A stretch of 13,517 nt of DNA from Thermoplasmatales archaeon UBA447 (GCA_002503205.1 DARE01000038.1:1-13517); one strand, 5' to 3'; shown: positions 1 through 8,187, counted from the stretch's first letter. Notes: generated by a model from the sequence alone, not told the origin. A program made the numbers and translations.

Positions 1-316
1 CATAAAATGATATTAACCAGGAAGTACATTAATGTTGTTATCCTAAGATAAAATTAATTATACGGTTTTATCATGATGTCTATTAGTTAAAATAAATTAG
101 TTTTATTAACTTAACATCTTCTGGAAATATACACTGATAGATTCTTCCATTCGTGAAATTTATAACATACTACTTCGGATTTAATAACCAATTATTTGCA
201 TTTGAGAGTTAATTAGGCTTATTCGACTCAATGCGAAAAATGAACCAATCTTTCATTAGATTGCCAAAAATACATGAACGGGGAAGGAATTAGTTTATCA
301 AAGGATTTAACCTTTG
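1..316. other. AT-rich spacer, no convincing gene
   Basis: No reading frame here looks coding. The stretch is much richer in A and T than the genes to its right. It holds two weak inverted repeats. The first has arms GATAAAA (47-53) and TTTTATC (66-72) around 12 bases. The second has arms AGTTAA (85-90) and TTAACT (106-111) around 15 bases. Either could lie at the end of a transcript entering from the left, but neither is followed by a T run. A 20-codon open frame (231-293) ends just before the next gene and has no coding signature. Confidence 0.6.
294..300 (+). promoter_or_regulatory. weak TATA-like element before the small TusA-like gene
   Basis: TTTATCA is the only TATA-like heptamer close to the small gene at 317-586. 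With the usual archaeal distance of about 26 bases from box centre to start point, transcription would begin near 323. That would favour translation from the ATG at 332 over the ATG at 317. The element is a weak match, so this is a suggestion only. Confidence 0.3.
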
Positions 317-586
317 ATGCAATACTCATGTATGATAGTAGAGGACCACAGAAATATTTCATGTGGAGGGGACCCATTTAATTACCTTAAAAGTGTAATG
401 AAAGGGCTTTCCATTCAACTGGATGAAGGGCAGGATGCCACAGTACTGCTTCTACGTGAAAAATTCCCATATCAGAGATCAACTTATGAAGGCCTGGCAA
501 GAACAACAAAGCTTTCGATACTGGATGTTAAGGAAGAGAAGGGAGAGGTCTCAGTCCTTATAAGGAAACCTAGAGAGGTAAAATAA
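317..586 (+). CDS. small protein with TusA/SirA-like layout
   Basis: A protein of 89 residues from the ATG at 317. A TTG at 314 or the ATG at 332 could also be used; the TATA-like element favours 332 and no Shine-Dalgarno site decides it. The residue pattern resembles the TusA/SirA/YeeD fold: a short first strand, a cysteine turn, an amphipathic helix (NYLKSVMKGL), a strand (ATVLLL), a second helix and a final strand pair ending in VLIRKP. TusA proteins carry sulfur on the cysteine of a Cys-Pro-x-Pro motif. Here the same place reads CGGDPF, so the cysteine and one later proline remain but the CPxP motif is absent. It is probably a divergent sulfur-carrier-like or regulatory protein; function is not established. 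It lies 68 bases before gyrB, which has its own promoter. The gene is fairly secure, the family uncertain. Confidence 0.65.
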   Translation: MQYSCMIVEDHRNISCGGDPFNYLKSVMKGLSIQLDEGQDATVLLLREKFPYQRSTYEGLARTTKLSILDVKEEKGEVSVLIRKPREVK

Positions 587-592
587 CCTGCC

Positions 593-607
593 AAAAGATT
601 TATAAAC
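593..607 (+). promoter_or_regulatory. BRE/TATA promoter of the gyrBA cluster
   Basis: The purine-rich AAAAGA (593-598) followed by TTTATAAA (599-606) matches the archaeal BRE plus TATA arrangement. Counting about 26 bases from the box centre puts the start point near 629, leaving a leader of about 25 bases before the gyrB ATG. That leader contains GGCTGAT (644-650), close to the archaeal ribosome-binding consensus GGTGAT. A second TATA-like string at 635-642 is too close to the ATG to serve this gene. Confidence 0.6.
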
Positions 608-654
608 AAACACCGATAGGACAATTTCACCGAACTATAAAAAGGCTGATTTTC

Positions 655-2595
655 ATGGAAAATTATGATTCGTCTCAGATTCAGATTTTGGAAGGGCTTA
701 AGGCGGTGCGTAAAGTACCGGGTATGTACATAGGTTCAACAGACATTAGGGGTCTCCACCACCTTGTGTATGAAGTTGTTGACAACAGTGTTGATGAAGC
801 AATTGCAGGTTTTGCAAAAAACATATGTGTGATTATACACAGGGATGGATCTCTGTCAGTGGAGGATGACGGCCGCGGAATACCCGTTGATAACCATCCA
901 AAATACAACAGGCCAGGGCTTGAAATTGTCCTCACAGAATTACACAGCGGCGCAAAGTTTGACAAGAAAGTGTACAAGATTACAGGTGGCCTCCATGGTG
1001 TCGGCGTACATGTGGTGAATGCACTTTCATCAAGGCTTGTCGCCCTCATAAAGAAAGATGGGCAGGTCTACTATGAAGAATTTTCCAGAGGCGTCCCCTC
1101 AGGAATGCTTGAGTCAATCAGCCTTGAGGAATTCATCAGCAATCGGCCGGAGGAGCTTAAAGAGGTTTCAATAAATCTGGAAAAAAAGCATGGAACCATA
1201 ATCTGGTTTTACCCTGATCCGGAGATATTTGAGACAGTTGACTTTAACTATGATACCCTTCTGGACAGGGTTAGAGATCTTGCTTTCCTTAATCCACAGA
1301 TAACAATAAGCATAGAGGATCAGAGAAAAGGCAAAAAGGAGGTGCTTCACTTTGAAGGGGGACTTTCCTCGTTTGTAAGTTATCTTGGTGAGGGCTATTC
1401 CCCGGTACACAAAGAACCAATATATCATAAGGAAGAGGGAGACGGTTTTGTTGTGGAGTTTGCCCTTCAGTACAATACATCTGTCTCTGAAGTTATGCAG
1501 AGTTTTGTGAACAACATAAACACAATAGAGGGGGGCACGCATGTAACAGGGTTCAGGGCAGGGCTTTCAAGGGTTATACAGGATTTTGCCAAGTCCCACA
1601 ACATGGTGAAGGGTGTTGAGGCAATAACTGGTGATGATGTTAGAGAAGGCCTTGTTGCAATTCTTCATCTCCGTATATATGAACCGCAGTTTGAGGGGCA
1701 GACAAAGTCAAAACTTGGAAACAGTGAGGCCAGAGGTATTGTTCAGTCAGTAACCGAGAAATATCTCAAGGAGTTCTTTGAATCATTCCCCAACATTGGC
1801 GAACTCATCGTCAAGAGGGCAATTGCGGCCGCCTCAGCCAGGGAGGCATCAAGGAAGGCCAGGGACCTTGTCAGAAGAAAATCCGCTCTTGAGGGGGGAG
1901 GGCTACCGGGAAAACTGGCTGACTGTTCTTCAAGCGATCCAGACCGCACTGAACTCTACATTGTTGAGGGAGACTCTGCAGGAGGTTCCGCAAAACAGGC
2001 CAGAAACAGAGATTTTCAGGCCATTCTTCCACTGAGGGGAAAAATACTCAATGTTGAAAAGGCAAATGATGTGAAGACACTCGGGAACCAGGTTATTAGA
2101 GATCTGATAACTGCACTTGGGACAGGGATAAAGGACGACATCGATCTCAAGAAGCTTAGATACGGCAAGATAATTATAATGACTGATGCAGATGTGGACG
2201 GAGCCCACATCAGGACACTTCTCCTGACGTTCTTCTACAGGTATGCAAGAGAGCTCATAAACAACGGAAAGATATTCTTTGCCCAGCCTCCCCTTTACAG
2301 GATTCAGAAGGGGGAGAAGATCATGTACGTTTACTCTGAAAGGGAACTTGAAGAGGGTCAGAGGAAAATGGGGCAGAATGCTGTTGTTCAGAGATTTAAG
2401 GGACTTGGGGAAATGAATCCTGAACAGCTCTGGGAAACAACAATGAAGCCTGAAACCAGAAAGCTGGTTGAGGTCTCCATTGAGGATGCAAGCGAAGCGG
2501 ACCATCTCTTTTCAATACTTATGGGTGACAAGGTTGAGCCCAGAAGAAGATTCATTGAGGAAAATGCGCAGTATGTCACCAACATTGATCTGTGA
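655..2595 (+). CDS. gyrB: DNA gyrase subunit B
   Basis: ATPase subunit of DNA gyrase, which with GyrA introduces negative supercoils in an ATP-dependent way. At 646 residues it has the short form that lacks the extra C-terminal insert of the E. coli protein (804). The GHKL ATPase domain is at the N-terminus: catalytic base E40 and N44 in EVVDNSVDEA, D71 in DDGRGIP, K101, the GGLHGVGV loop near 111-118 and K108. By position, K134 takes the place of E. coli R136, a coumarin-contact residue. The transducer domain follows. The Toprim domain carries EGDSAGGSA with metal-binding E438, and the acidic triad D511, D513, D515 in TDADVDGAH. The C-terminal QRFKGLGEMNPEQLW block is typical. The start fits the promoter and the GGCTGAT site. 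Archaeal gyrases are generally regarded as acquired from bacteria. Identification is secure. Confidence 0.98.
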   Translation: MENYDSSQIQILEGLKAVRKVPGMYIGSTDIRGLHHLVYEVVDNSVDEAIAGFAKNICVIIHRDGSLSVEDDGRGIPVDNHPKYNRPGLEIVLTELHSGAKFDKKVYKITGGLHGVGVHVVNALSSRLVALIKKDGQVYYEEFSRGVPSGMLESISLEEFISNRPEELKEVSINLEKKHGTIIWFYPDPEIFETVDFNYDTLLDRVRDLAFLNPQITISIEDQRKGKKEVLHFEGGLSSFVSYLGEGYSPVHKEPIYHKEEGDGFVVEFALQYNTSVSEVMQSFVNNINTIEGGTHVTGFRAGLSRVIQDFAKSHNMVKGVEAITGDDVREGLVAILHLRIYEPQFEGQTKSKLGNSEARGIVQSVTEKYLKEFFESFPNIGELIVKRAIAAASAREASRKARDLVRRKSALEGGGLPGKLADCSSSDPDRTELYIVEGDSAGGSAKQARNRDFQAILPLRGKILNVEKANDVKTLGNQVIRDLITALGTGIKDDIDLKKLRYGKIIIMTDADVDGAHIRTLLLTFFYRYARELINNGKIFFAQPPLYRIQKGEKIMYVYSERELEEGQRKMGQNAVVQRFKGLGEMNPEQLWETTMKPETRKLVEVSIEDASEADHLFSILMGDKVEPRRRFIEENAQYVTNIDL

Positions 2596-2605
2596 GGATG
2601 AATAA

Positions 2606-5026
2606 ATGGAAAAGAAACCCATAGAGAGTGAAATCAGAACTTCCTATCTGGAATACGCAATGAGCGTCATTGTAAGCAGGGCAATTCCTGATGTCAAGGA
2701 TGGCCTTAAGCCTGTCCAGAGAAGGATAATATATTCAATGAGTGAACTTGGCGTCAATCATGACAAACCATACAAGAAATCTGCCAGGATTGTCGGAGAG
2801 ACAATGGGTAAGTACCATCCTCATGGAGATAGTGCCATATATGAATCACTGGCAAGGATGGCACAGGATTTCTCCATGAGATATCTTTTGGTGGATGGGC
2901 AGGGCAATTTTGGGTCCATTGATGGGGATTCACCAGCAGCAATGAGATATACAGAAGCAAGGCTTGCGGCCATCAGTGAGGAGATGACAAGGGACATAGA
3001 GAAGAATACTGTCCCATTCATGCTGAATTTCGATGGGAGCCTTCAGGAACCTGAATATTTCCCAACCAAGGTCCCTAACCTTCTTATCAATGGGAGCACC
3101 GGTATTGCTGTGGGAATGGCCACAAACATACTTCCCCATAATCTTAAAGAGATATGCAGCGCAATTAGTTATGCCGTTGATCATCAGGATTGCACTGTTG
3201 AAGATATGATGAAATACGTGAAGGGCCCCGATTTCCCAGGGGGAGGAATTGCTTTTTACAGTGAAGAACTGGCAAATGCTTATAGAACGGGCAGGGGAAA
3301 AGTAATATGCCAGGGGGAAGTCGATATGAGCTCGGACAGAAGGATAATCATATCAAGCCTCCCCTATGGTGTCAACAAGAGCCTCTTCATCCAGAACGTT
3401 GCAGAACAGGTCAAGAATGAGGTGATCAGAGGAATCACGGATATAAGGGACGAGAGTGACAGGAATGGAATGAGAGTGGTTATCAAGGTCAGAGATGAGG
3501 ACATGAAGATCATGATCCTTAACCAGCTTTACGAGCACTCTGAGCTGGAGACCAGCATTTCAATCAATAACCTGGTCCTTGTGAATAACCAGCCAAGGAC
3601 TCTCAATCTCAAAGGCATGATCGACCAGTTCATTCAGCACAGGCTTAACGTGATTGTAAAAAGCTCAACTTTCGATCTTGAAAAGAGCAGAGAAAGGGAG
3701 AAAATCCTTAGGGGCCTAATCATAGCACTTGAAAATCTGGACAGGACCATAGAGATCATAAGAAAATCTGCAGAAGTTAAGGAAGCAAGGGAAAAACTCA
3801 TCGCAGAATTTAAACTGGATGAGGAACAGGCCAATGCGATACTTGAGATGAGATTGCAGCGCCTAACCGGGATGGAGGTCTCGAAGATCAGGAGTGACCT
3901 TGATGAGATCCATGCCAAAATTGCAGAACTTGAAAAAATACTTGCAGACGAGAAAGAGAGAAGAAAGATCATCAAGAATGACCTGTCCTACCTTTCGAAA
4001 AAGTTCGGAGATGCCAGGCGGACAAGGATCATCATAAGGGAAATATCAGGAAGATCTATTGAGGATCTGGTACCCAGAGAGGAGTCTGCAATTATACTTA
4101 GCGAAGGTGGTCTCCTGAAGAGAGTGGCACTTGAAGAATACAAGGCACAGAGGCGCGGAGGCAAAGGAATCATCACCTCTACGAGAAGAGAGGACTCTGT
4201 CAGGAGCATACTGATCTGCAGTACTCATGACGACATCTACATGTTCACCAATACAGGTCGTGTAATGAAGATAAAGGCCTATGAGATAGAGAAAAAGAGC
4301 CGAAAATCCGTAGGCGTTTCTGCCGCAGTCTATGCCCCGCTATCAGAAGGAGAAATGGTCAGGCAGATCATGATAGCACCGGAGCCTGAAAAGAAGAATC
4401 TTGTTCTCATAACAAGGCTTGGATTCATTAAGAAGACTCCTGTTGACTCTTTCCTGAACATGAGGAGCAACGGCCTGAAAATCATATCACTGGTTGAGGA
4501 TGATGAAGTTGTTGCTGTTGAGGCCATGGAGAAGGATGGGCTAATACTGGTGGTAGCCAGCAGCGGGAAAGCCTCAACATTTGAATCCTCTGAGGTCAGA
4601 GTGACCGGCAGGTCTTCAAGAGGTGTGCGTGTTATGAAGCTGAAGAGCGGAGACTTCATAATTAACGGATTTTCCATAGAGCCAGACCAGTGTGTCCTTA
4701 CCGTCTCAGAATATGGAATAGGAAAGCGCACTTCCCTAGACCAGTTCAGTGTACACCATAAGGGGACCTCAGGAGTTCTGGCATTCAAGGAATCCGAGAG
4801 AACAGGAAAGCTCGTAAAATCACTGCCAGTCAAAGATACGGACGAGATTATCATAGCCACATCGAACGAAAAGACCATCAGGATCAAGGTCAGCGAGATA
4901 AAAATCCAGTCTCGTTTCACATCAGGGGTAAGGCTCATTGATGCAGATCCTGAAAACAAAGTTATTGAGGTAACAAAGTTCGATCCCAAGGTGGATGATA
5001 GTGAGGGCCCGGTTGATGAAGAATGA
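2606..5026 (+). CDS. gyrA: DNA gyrase subunit A
   Basis: DNA breakage-reunion subunit of gyrase, 806 residues. The winged-helix/tower core is complete. Its catalytic tyrosine is Y115 in AAMRYTEARL. The quinolone-determining segment reads HPHGDSAIYE, so S76 matches E. coli S83 and E80 stands in for D87. A leucine-rich coiled-coil region with many Glu and Lys lies around 350-470. The C-terminal beta-pinwheel begins near 490 and contains an intact GyrA box QRRGGKG at 515-521. This box separates true supercoiling gyrases from topoisomerase IV ParC, so negative supercoiling activity is expected. The tail is short and acidic (DDSEGPVDEE). The gene starts 10 bases after gyrB, with GAGGAT just upstream, and its stop overlaps the next start as ATGA, which suggests coupled translation of all three. 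Confidence 0.98.
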   Translation: MEKKPIESEIRTSYLEYAMSVIVSRAIPDVKDGLKPVQRRIIYSMSELGVNHDKPYKKSARIVGETMGKYHPHGDSAIYESLARMAQDFSMRYLLVDGQGNFGSIDGDSPAAMRYTEARLAAISEEMTRDIEKNTVPFMLNFDGSLQEPEYFPTKVPNLLINGSTGIAVGMATNILPHNLKEICSAISYAVDHQDCTVEDMMKYVKGPDFPGGGIAFYSEELANAYRTGRGKVICQGEVDMSSDRRIIISSLPYGVNKSLFIQNVAEQVKNEVIRGITDIRDESDRNGMRVVIKVRDEDMKIMILNQLYEHSELETSISINNLVLVNNQPRTLNLKGMIDQFIQHRLNVIVKSSTFDLEKSREREKILRGLIIALENLDRTIEIIRKSAEVKEAREKLIAEFKLDEEQANAILEMRLQRLTGMEVSKIRSDLDEIHAKIAELEKILADEKERRKIIKNDLSYLSKKFGDARRTRIIIREISGRSIEDLVPREESAIILSEGGLLKRVALEEYKAQRRGGKGIITSTRREDSVRSILICSTHDDIYMFTNTGRVMKIKAYEIEKKSRKSVGVSAAVYAPLSEGEMVRQIMIAPEPEKKNLVLITRLGFIKKTPVDSFLNMRSNGLKIISLVEDDEVVAVEAMEKDGLILVVASSGKASTFESSEVRVTGRSSRGVRVMKLKSGDFIINGFSIEPDQCVLTVSEYGIGKRTSLDQFSVHHKGTSGVLAFKESERTGKLVKSLPVKDTDEIIIATSNEKTIRIKVSEIKIQSRFTSGVRLIDADPENKVIEVTKFDPKVDDSEGPVDEE

Positions 5027-6027
5027 GAGTATCAATTCTAGGACTGGGGAATGTTGGAAAGGGGCTACTCAGAATTCTATCTGACAGGGGAACTTCTCAA
5101 AAGTTCAGGGAGATCTCAGGAAAGGACATTGAGATAGTCTCTGTGTCTGATTCAACCGGCACATATCTTTCCGAAGGACTGGCACCAGAAAAGATACTTG
5201 ACATCAAACTCCAGAATAACATTTCTCGGTCCCTGGAAAGAATGGGGATGGATGGAATATTCTCCATGGAGCCTGATGTGATAGTTGATCTTTCGCCTGC
5301 GTCAAAAGATGGCAGAAGGGAATTGGGCATTTACAAAAAGGCATTTTCAATGAATATATCTGTGGTTACTGCCAATAAATCGCCACTGGCCCTTCACTGG
5401 AAAGAACTAAATGAAGCCAGACAGGGTTCAGAATCCATATTCCTTCATGAAGCGACAGTTGCTGGAGGCCTCCCCCTTTTCAGCCTTATTTCAGGTTCAG
5501 TACTTCCCAGTGAGATACTGGAGTTCCGCGGAGTTGTCAGCCTTACCGTAAATATGGTCCTCTCAAAGATGCGGACCGGATCAAGCTTCGAATCAGCCGT
5601 GAAGACATGCCAGGAAGAGGGTGTTGCAGAGGCAGATTACAAGGACGATACGGACGGTGTGGATGCTGCAAGAAAGACGGTTATACTGGCCAACTCAATT
5701 TTCGGCTCCTCTTTGTCCCTGAAGGATTTAAAATTCGGAGGGGTGAAGGATGCTCAGTCGATTGAAGGATGGAAAGATGGGAGAGTTAAGATAGTTTCAA
5801 CCATCAGGAAGGAAAATGGGGAGCTGCACGTTTCATCTGGCCCGGAAATGCTTCTACCAGGTGATCCTCTCCTTTCACTGGGTGAGATGTCAATGGGATA
5901 CACAATCAAAACCAATTTCAGCGGCACAATTACCGTCCAATCAGCCAAGGACGGTCCGATTGAGACTGCATCTGGTGTTTGCAATGATCTGTTTCTGGTG
6001 GGTAAAGAAATTGTAGATAAGAAATGA
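5023..6027 (+). CDS. hom: homoserine dehydrogenase
   Basis: NAD(P)H-dependent reduction of aspartate 4-semialdehyde to homoserine, the branch point toward threonine and methionine. It has 334 residues. The Rossmann motif GLGNVG is at 7-12, and the catalytic lysine K119 lies in TANKSPLA. The substrate-binding region includes HEATVAGGLP (142-151). E203, D214 and K218 have the same 11- and 4-residue spacing as yeast E208, D219 and K223. The usual TTN-type segment is altered to SLTVNMVLSKM but keeps T and N. There is no aspartokinase domain and no C-terminal ACT domain, so direct threonine feedback through such a domain is not expected. The ATG overlaps the gyrA stop (ATGA), and GGTTGAT 12-6 bases upstream is a fair ribosome-binding site. 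Pairing with gyrase genes is unusual and suggests cotranscription, not shared function. Confidence 0.93.
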   Translation: MRVSILGLGNVGKGLLRILSDRGTSQKFREISGKDIEIVSVSDSTGTYLSEGLAPEKILDIKLQNNISRSLERMGMDGIFSMEPDVIVDLSPASKDGRRELGIYKKAFSMNISVVTANKSPLALHWKELNEARQGSESIFLHEATVAGGLPLFSLISGSVLPSEILEFRGVVSLTVNMVLSKMRTGSSFESAVKTCQEEGVAEADYKDDTDGVDAARKTVILANSIFGSSLSLKDLKFGGVKDAQSIEGWKDGRVKIVSTIRKENGELHVSSGPEMLLPGDPLLSLGEMSMGYTIKTNFSGTITVQSAKDGPIETASGVCNDLFLVGKEIVDKK

Positions 6028-6042
6028 AGCAATTACTATAGA

Positions 6043-7026
6043 ATGTCATCTATCAGAAGAATAACAGTTCCAATCCCAATACGCGCATTGGGGTCAGCAA
6101 ATGTATACCTTATTGACACGGGAACCTCCAGGATTGTTGTTGATACTGGAATGACCGCAGATGCAATTCCACCAATTCTTGAGTCAGTAGGGAAAGAGAG
6201 AATTGAGTACATATTCCTGACCCATTTGCATGTTGATCACATTGGAAACGCCTCTTTTCTGAGGAAGAGATTCGGTGCAAGTGTCATAATAGGAAAAGGG
6301 GATGCTGAAAGAATAAGGCAGATACAGTCCAGGCCGGATTCTTTTGGAATTCTTCTCGCTGAAGTATTCAGAGAATCAGGAGTTCCTAATGAAATTATAA
6401 GGGAGATCACCGAGAGCCACTCACTGATGAGAAATCTTTCTACTTATGCTGATTTCAAGGATGACATCGAAGTAAACGGGGAGCTGAAACTTGAAGACGG
6501 AATCAGGCTGATTGGAAATCCCGGGCATTCTCCAGGTTCATGCTCACTTATCATTCCGGAAGATGATTCTATTATGACTGGAGATCATGTTCTTCCGGGA
6601 ATAACACCAAATATTAGTTTTTATGACAAGGATATAGACAGCCTTGGTGATTATCTCAGGAGCCTGCCGGCCACTGCAAAGCTTGACATTACAAACGTAT
6701 ATCCCGGGCACAGGGATCCATTCAGAGGCCTGAGGAACAGATGCAATGAGATATTCCAGCACCACATTTCGAGGCTTAGGGAAGTATACAACATTGTGGC
6801 AAAACCATCCACTGCATATGAGGTTGCATCAAAAATGAGGTGGAGCAAAGGCAGATCCCTTATGTCAATGAATACAACCGAGCAGAATTTCGCCATAGGT
6901 GAAGCAATAACACACCTGGTGCACCTTGAAAAACTTGGGGCCATAGAAAGGAAGCCAGTTGAGCGAATCTTCAGATACCAGGTATCAGGGGATTTCCCAT
7001 TTCAGGTTGACGCCAGTATATTGTAA
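6043..7026 (+). CDS. metallo-beta-lactamase-fold hydrolase with C-terminal winged-helix-like region
   Basis: A protein of 327 residues of the metallo-beta-lactamase superfamily. Metal ligands are visible: H61, H63, D65 and H66 in THLHVDH, H162 in NPGHSPGS, D181 in TGDHVLPG and H223 in YPGHRDPF. This is a full set for a two-metal site. The last 90 or so residues (AYEVASKM through LEKLGAIER) look like a small helical or winged-helix module, as in LACTB2-type hydrolases that cleave RNA or thioesters. No substrate can be named: hydroxyacylglutathione-type thioester, lactone and RNA substrates are all possible. It starts 15 bases after hom with no separate promoter, so it is probably the last gene of the gyrB cluster. 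Its final 25 bases overlap the end of the opposing aldo/keto reductase gene. Confidence 0.88.
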   Translation: MSSIRRITVPIPIRALGSANVYLIDTGTSRIVVDTGMTADAIPPILESVGKERIEYIFLTHLHVDHIGNASFLRKRFGASVIIGKGDAERIRQIQSRPDSFGILLAEVFRESGVPNEIIREITESHSLMRNLSTYADFKDDIEVNGELKLEDGIRLIGNPGHSPGSCSLIIPEDDSIMTGDHVLPGITPNISFYDKDIDSLGDYLRSLPATAKLDITNVYPGHRDPFRGLRNRCNEIFQHHISRLREVYNIVAKPSTAYEVASKMRWSKGRSLMSMNTTEQNFAIGEAITHLVHLEKLGAIERKPVERIFRYQVSGDFPFQVDASIL

Positions 7027-7802
7027 TCTTCCTTACTTATGTTTATGTTCAGGGCACCAAGGAGGTCATCGAGATGTTTCTTATCGGACGTCTTCGGTAT
7101 AGGTATACTTCTTTCCATCACGTATCTCAAGGACATCTGCACAGGTTTGCAGGAATATTTATGTGCCATTCTGTTCAGTACATCAGATCCATCAATCTTG
7201 CCCCTGTTGATAGGTGAATAGGCAATAACCGATATGCCTTTCTCTTCGCAGTAAGGTATCACGCTACTTTCCCCTCCCCTGTTCCAGTAGTTGTACTCTA
7301 TCTGGTTTGCGGCAATCACTGAATCCCTGCATGCTTCCATGGCATCCTTTGTCTGCTGGACATCAAAATTGCTGACGCCAATAAACCTTGTTTTGCCTTC
7401 CTTTAGCATTTCTTCCATTGCAGCGATCGTCTCCTTTATTGGTACAGAGGAATTTGGCCAGTGGATCAAAAGAAGATCAACATAGTCTGTGCCTAGCCTT
7501 TTCAGACTCTCTTCAGTGCTTTTTCTGACCTGTTCTTTGTGAAGGTGTGTGTGCCATATTTTTGTTGTGATGAAAATTTTTTTCCTGTCCAATCCCTGAA
7601 TGGACTTCCCCACCAGTTCCTCTGAATGACCTGCAGCATACATCTCTGCCGTATCTATGAGGTTTATTCCTTTAGAAAGTGCGTACCTTAAAGTTTCAAC
7701 TGAATCTTGATCATTTCTGTAATCTGCCTTGGAAGTACCACCCATTCCCCATGTTCCTATTCCTATGTCTGAAACACTTACTCCGCCTATGCTTCTGCTC
7801 AT
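7002..7802 (-). CDS. aldo/keto reductase
   Basis: NAD(P)H-dependent reductase of aldehydes, ketones or sugars with a TIM-barrel fold, 266 residues. The catalytic tetrad of the family is complete: D50 and Y55 in NLIDTAEMY, K81 in TTKIW and H114 in LLLIHWPN. The C-terminal IPIPKTSDKKHLDDL segment fits the cofactor-phosphate binding site of the family. Substrate and cofactor preference cannot be read from the sequence. The ATG agrees with a TATA-like box 26 bases upstream, which would give a leaderless message. The gene runs against the hydrolase gene and overlaps it tail to tail by 25 bases, with no terminator visible between them. It is transcribed away from the tRNA. Confidence 0.93.
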   Translation of the reverse strand: MSRSIGGVSVSDIGIGTWGMGGTSKADYRNDQDSVETLRYALSKGINLIDTAEMYAAGHSEELVGKSIQGLDRKKIFITTKIWHTHLHKEQVRKSTEESLKRLGTDYVDLLLIHWPNSSVPIKETIAAMEEMLKEGKTRFIGVSNFDVQQTKDAMEACRDSVIAANQIEYNYWNRGGESSVIPYCEEKGISVIAYSPINRGKIDGSDVLNRMAHKYSCKPVQMSLRYVMERSIPIPKTSDKKHLDDLLGALNINISKEDYNILAST

Positions 7803-7824
7803 ACAGAGAAAAGTGATATCTCCG

Positions 7825-7830
7825 TTAAAA
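7825..7830 (-). promoter_or_regulatory. TATA-like box of the aldo/keto reductase gene
   Basis: On the minus strand this reads TTTTAA, preceded by GAAATC, which could act as a BRE. Its centre lies about 26 bases before the reductase ATG at 7802. That fits a leaderless transcript, common in this group of archaea. The match to the consensus is weak. Confidence 0.35.
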
Positions 7831-7903
7831 GGATTTCACATCTCCATCATTTAGATGCATGTTTCCCAGACCCACATGAAAAGGTACAGCTGAATCCAAT
7901 CGG

Positions 7904-7918
7904 GAAAAGTTTATCATA
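7904..7918 (+). promoter_or_regulatory. BRE/TATA promoter of the tRNA gene
   Basis: GAAAAG (7904-7909) followed by TTTATCATA (7910-7918) forms a reasonable BRE/TATA pair. The predicted start point near 7940 would leave about 12 bases of 5' leader before the tRNA, to be removed by RNase P. It sits in the 149-base spacer shared with the divergent reductase gene. Confidence 0.5.
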
Positions 7919-7951
7919 AACATATCAATAAACTATTCCCTGTTTTCCAAA

Positions 7952-8025
7952 GGGGCTGTAGCTCAGCTAGGTAGAGCGCCTGGCTCATAACCAGGTGGTC
8001 ATCGGTTCAAACCCGGTCAGCCCCA
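7952..8025 (+). tRNA. tRNA with CAT anticodon (elongator Met, or Ile2)
   Basis: A complete cloverleaf of 74 bases without intron. The acceptor arms GGGGCTG (7952-7958) and CAGCCCC (8018-8024) pair fully, and the discriminator is A at 8025. The D stem is GCTC/GAGC. The anticodon stem CCTGG/CCAGG encloses loop CTCATAA with anticodon CAT at 7986-7988. The variable loop is TGGTC. The T stem ATCGG/CCGGT (one G-T wobble) encloses TTCAAAC. CCA is not encoded. The three G-C pairs typical of initiator anticodon stems are absent and the acceptor begins with a G-C pair, so it is not the initiator. It is elongator tRNA-Met or the tRNA-Ile2 whose C34 is modified to agmatidine to read ATA codons. I cannot separate these two by eye. 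Confidence 0.97.
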
Positions 8026-8144
8026 TTCCTTAACGAGGTCACAAAGTCAGGCGCTTGGTCCATACATTTTGTTTATATAATTATTAGAACAGAATCCCCA
8101 ATTATTCCGGTAAATACAGACCTTAATAGACAATAAATTCTAGT

Positions 8145-8186
8145 AAAAAAGTGTTATTAAAGAAAATGATTTTTAAATTAAAATAT
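8145..8186 (-). terminator. T-rich tract downstream of the MFS gene
   Basis: Read on the minus strand, the sequence after the transporter stop codon has several T clusters and ends in a run of six T (8145-8150). Archaeal termination commonly uses T runs without a strong hairpin, so this is a plausible end of the transporter transcript. The spacer is AT-rich throughout, which weakens the call. Confidence 0.35.
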
Positions 8187-8187
8187 T

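Noticed and set aside
47..111. Inverted repeats 47-53/66-72 and 85-90/106-111 as a terminator of an upstream gene
   Set aside because: The arms consist almost only of A and T, no T run follows, and the upstream gene is not visible. I mention them only in the spacer description.
73..137. Possible C/D-box guide RNA: ATGATGT near 73 and CTGA near 134
   Set aside because: The C box is imperfect, no convincing C'/D' pair lies between, and the AT-rich spacer makes such matches likely by chance.
231..293. 20-codon open frame before the small TusA-like gene, possible leader peptide
   Set aside because: It has no ribosome-binding site, no run of regulatory codons and no attenuator-like hairpin. Its length is expected by chance.
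1930..2505. Minus-strand open frame of 191 codons inside gyrB
   Set aside because: It is antisense to the Toprim domain region and has no motif or promoter. It is a by-product of gyrB codon use.
3634..3975. Serine-rich minus-strand open frame inside gyrA
   Set aside because: It mirrors the Glu/Lys-rich coiled-coil codons of gyrA; the serine runs are an artefact of reading the complement.
4330..4989. Minus-strand open frame of 219 codons inside gyrA
   Set aside because: It lies wholly antisense to a secure gene, has no recognisable motif, and its composition is that expected from the complementary strand of gyrA codons.
7952..8025. tRNA gene as an integration site for a mobile element
   Set aside because: No repeat of the tRNA 3' end, integrase or element-like gene is seen in the window.
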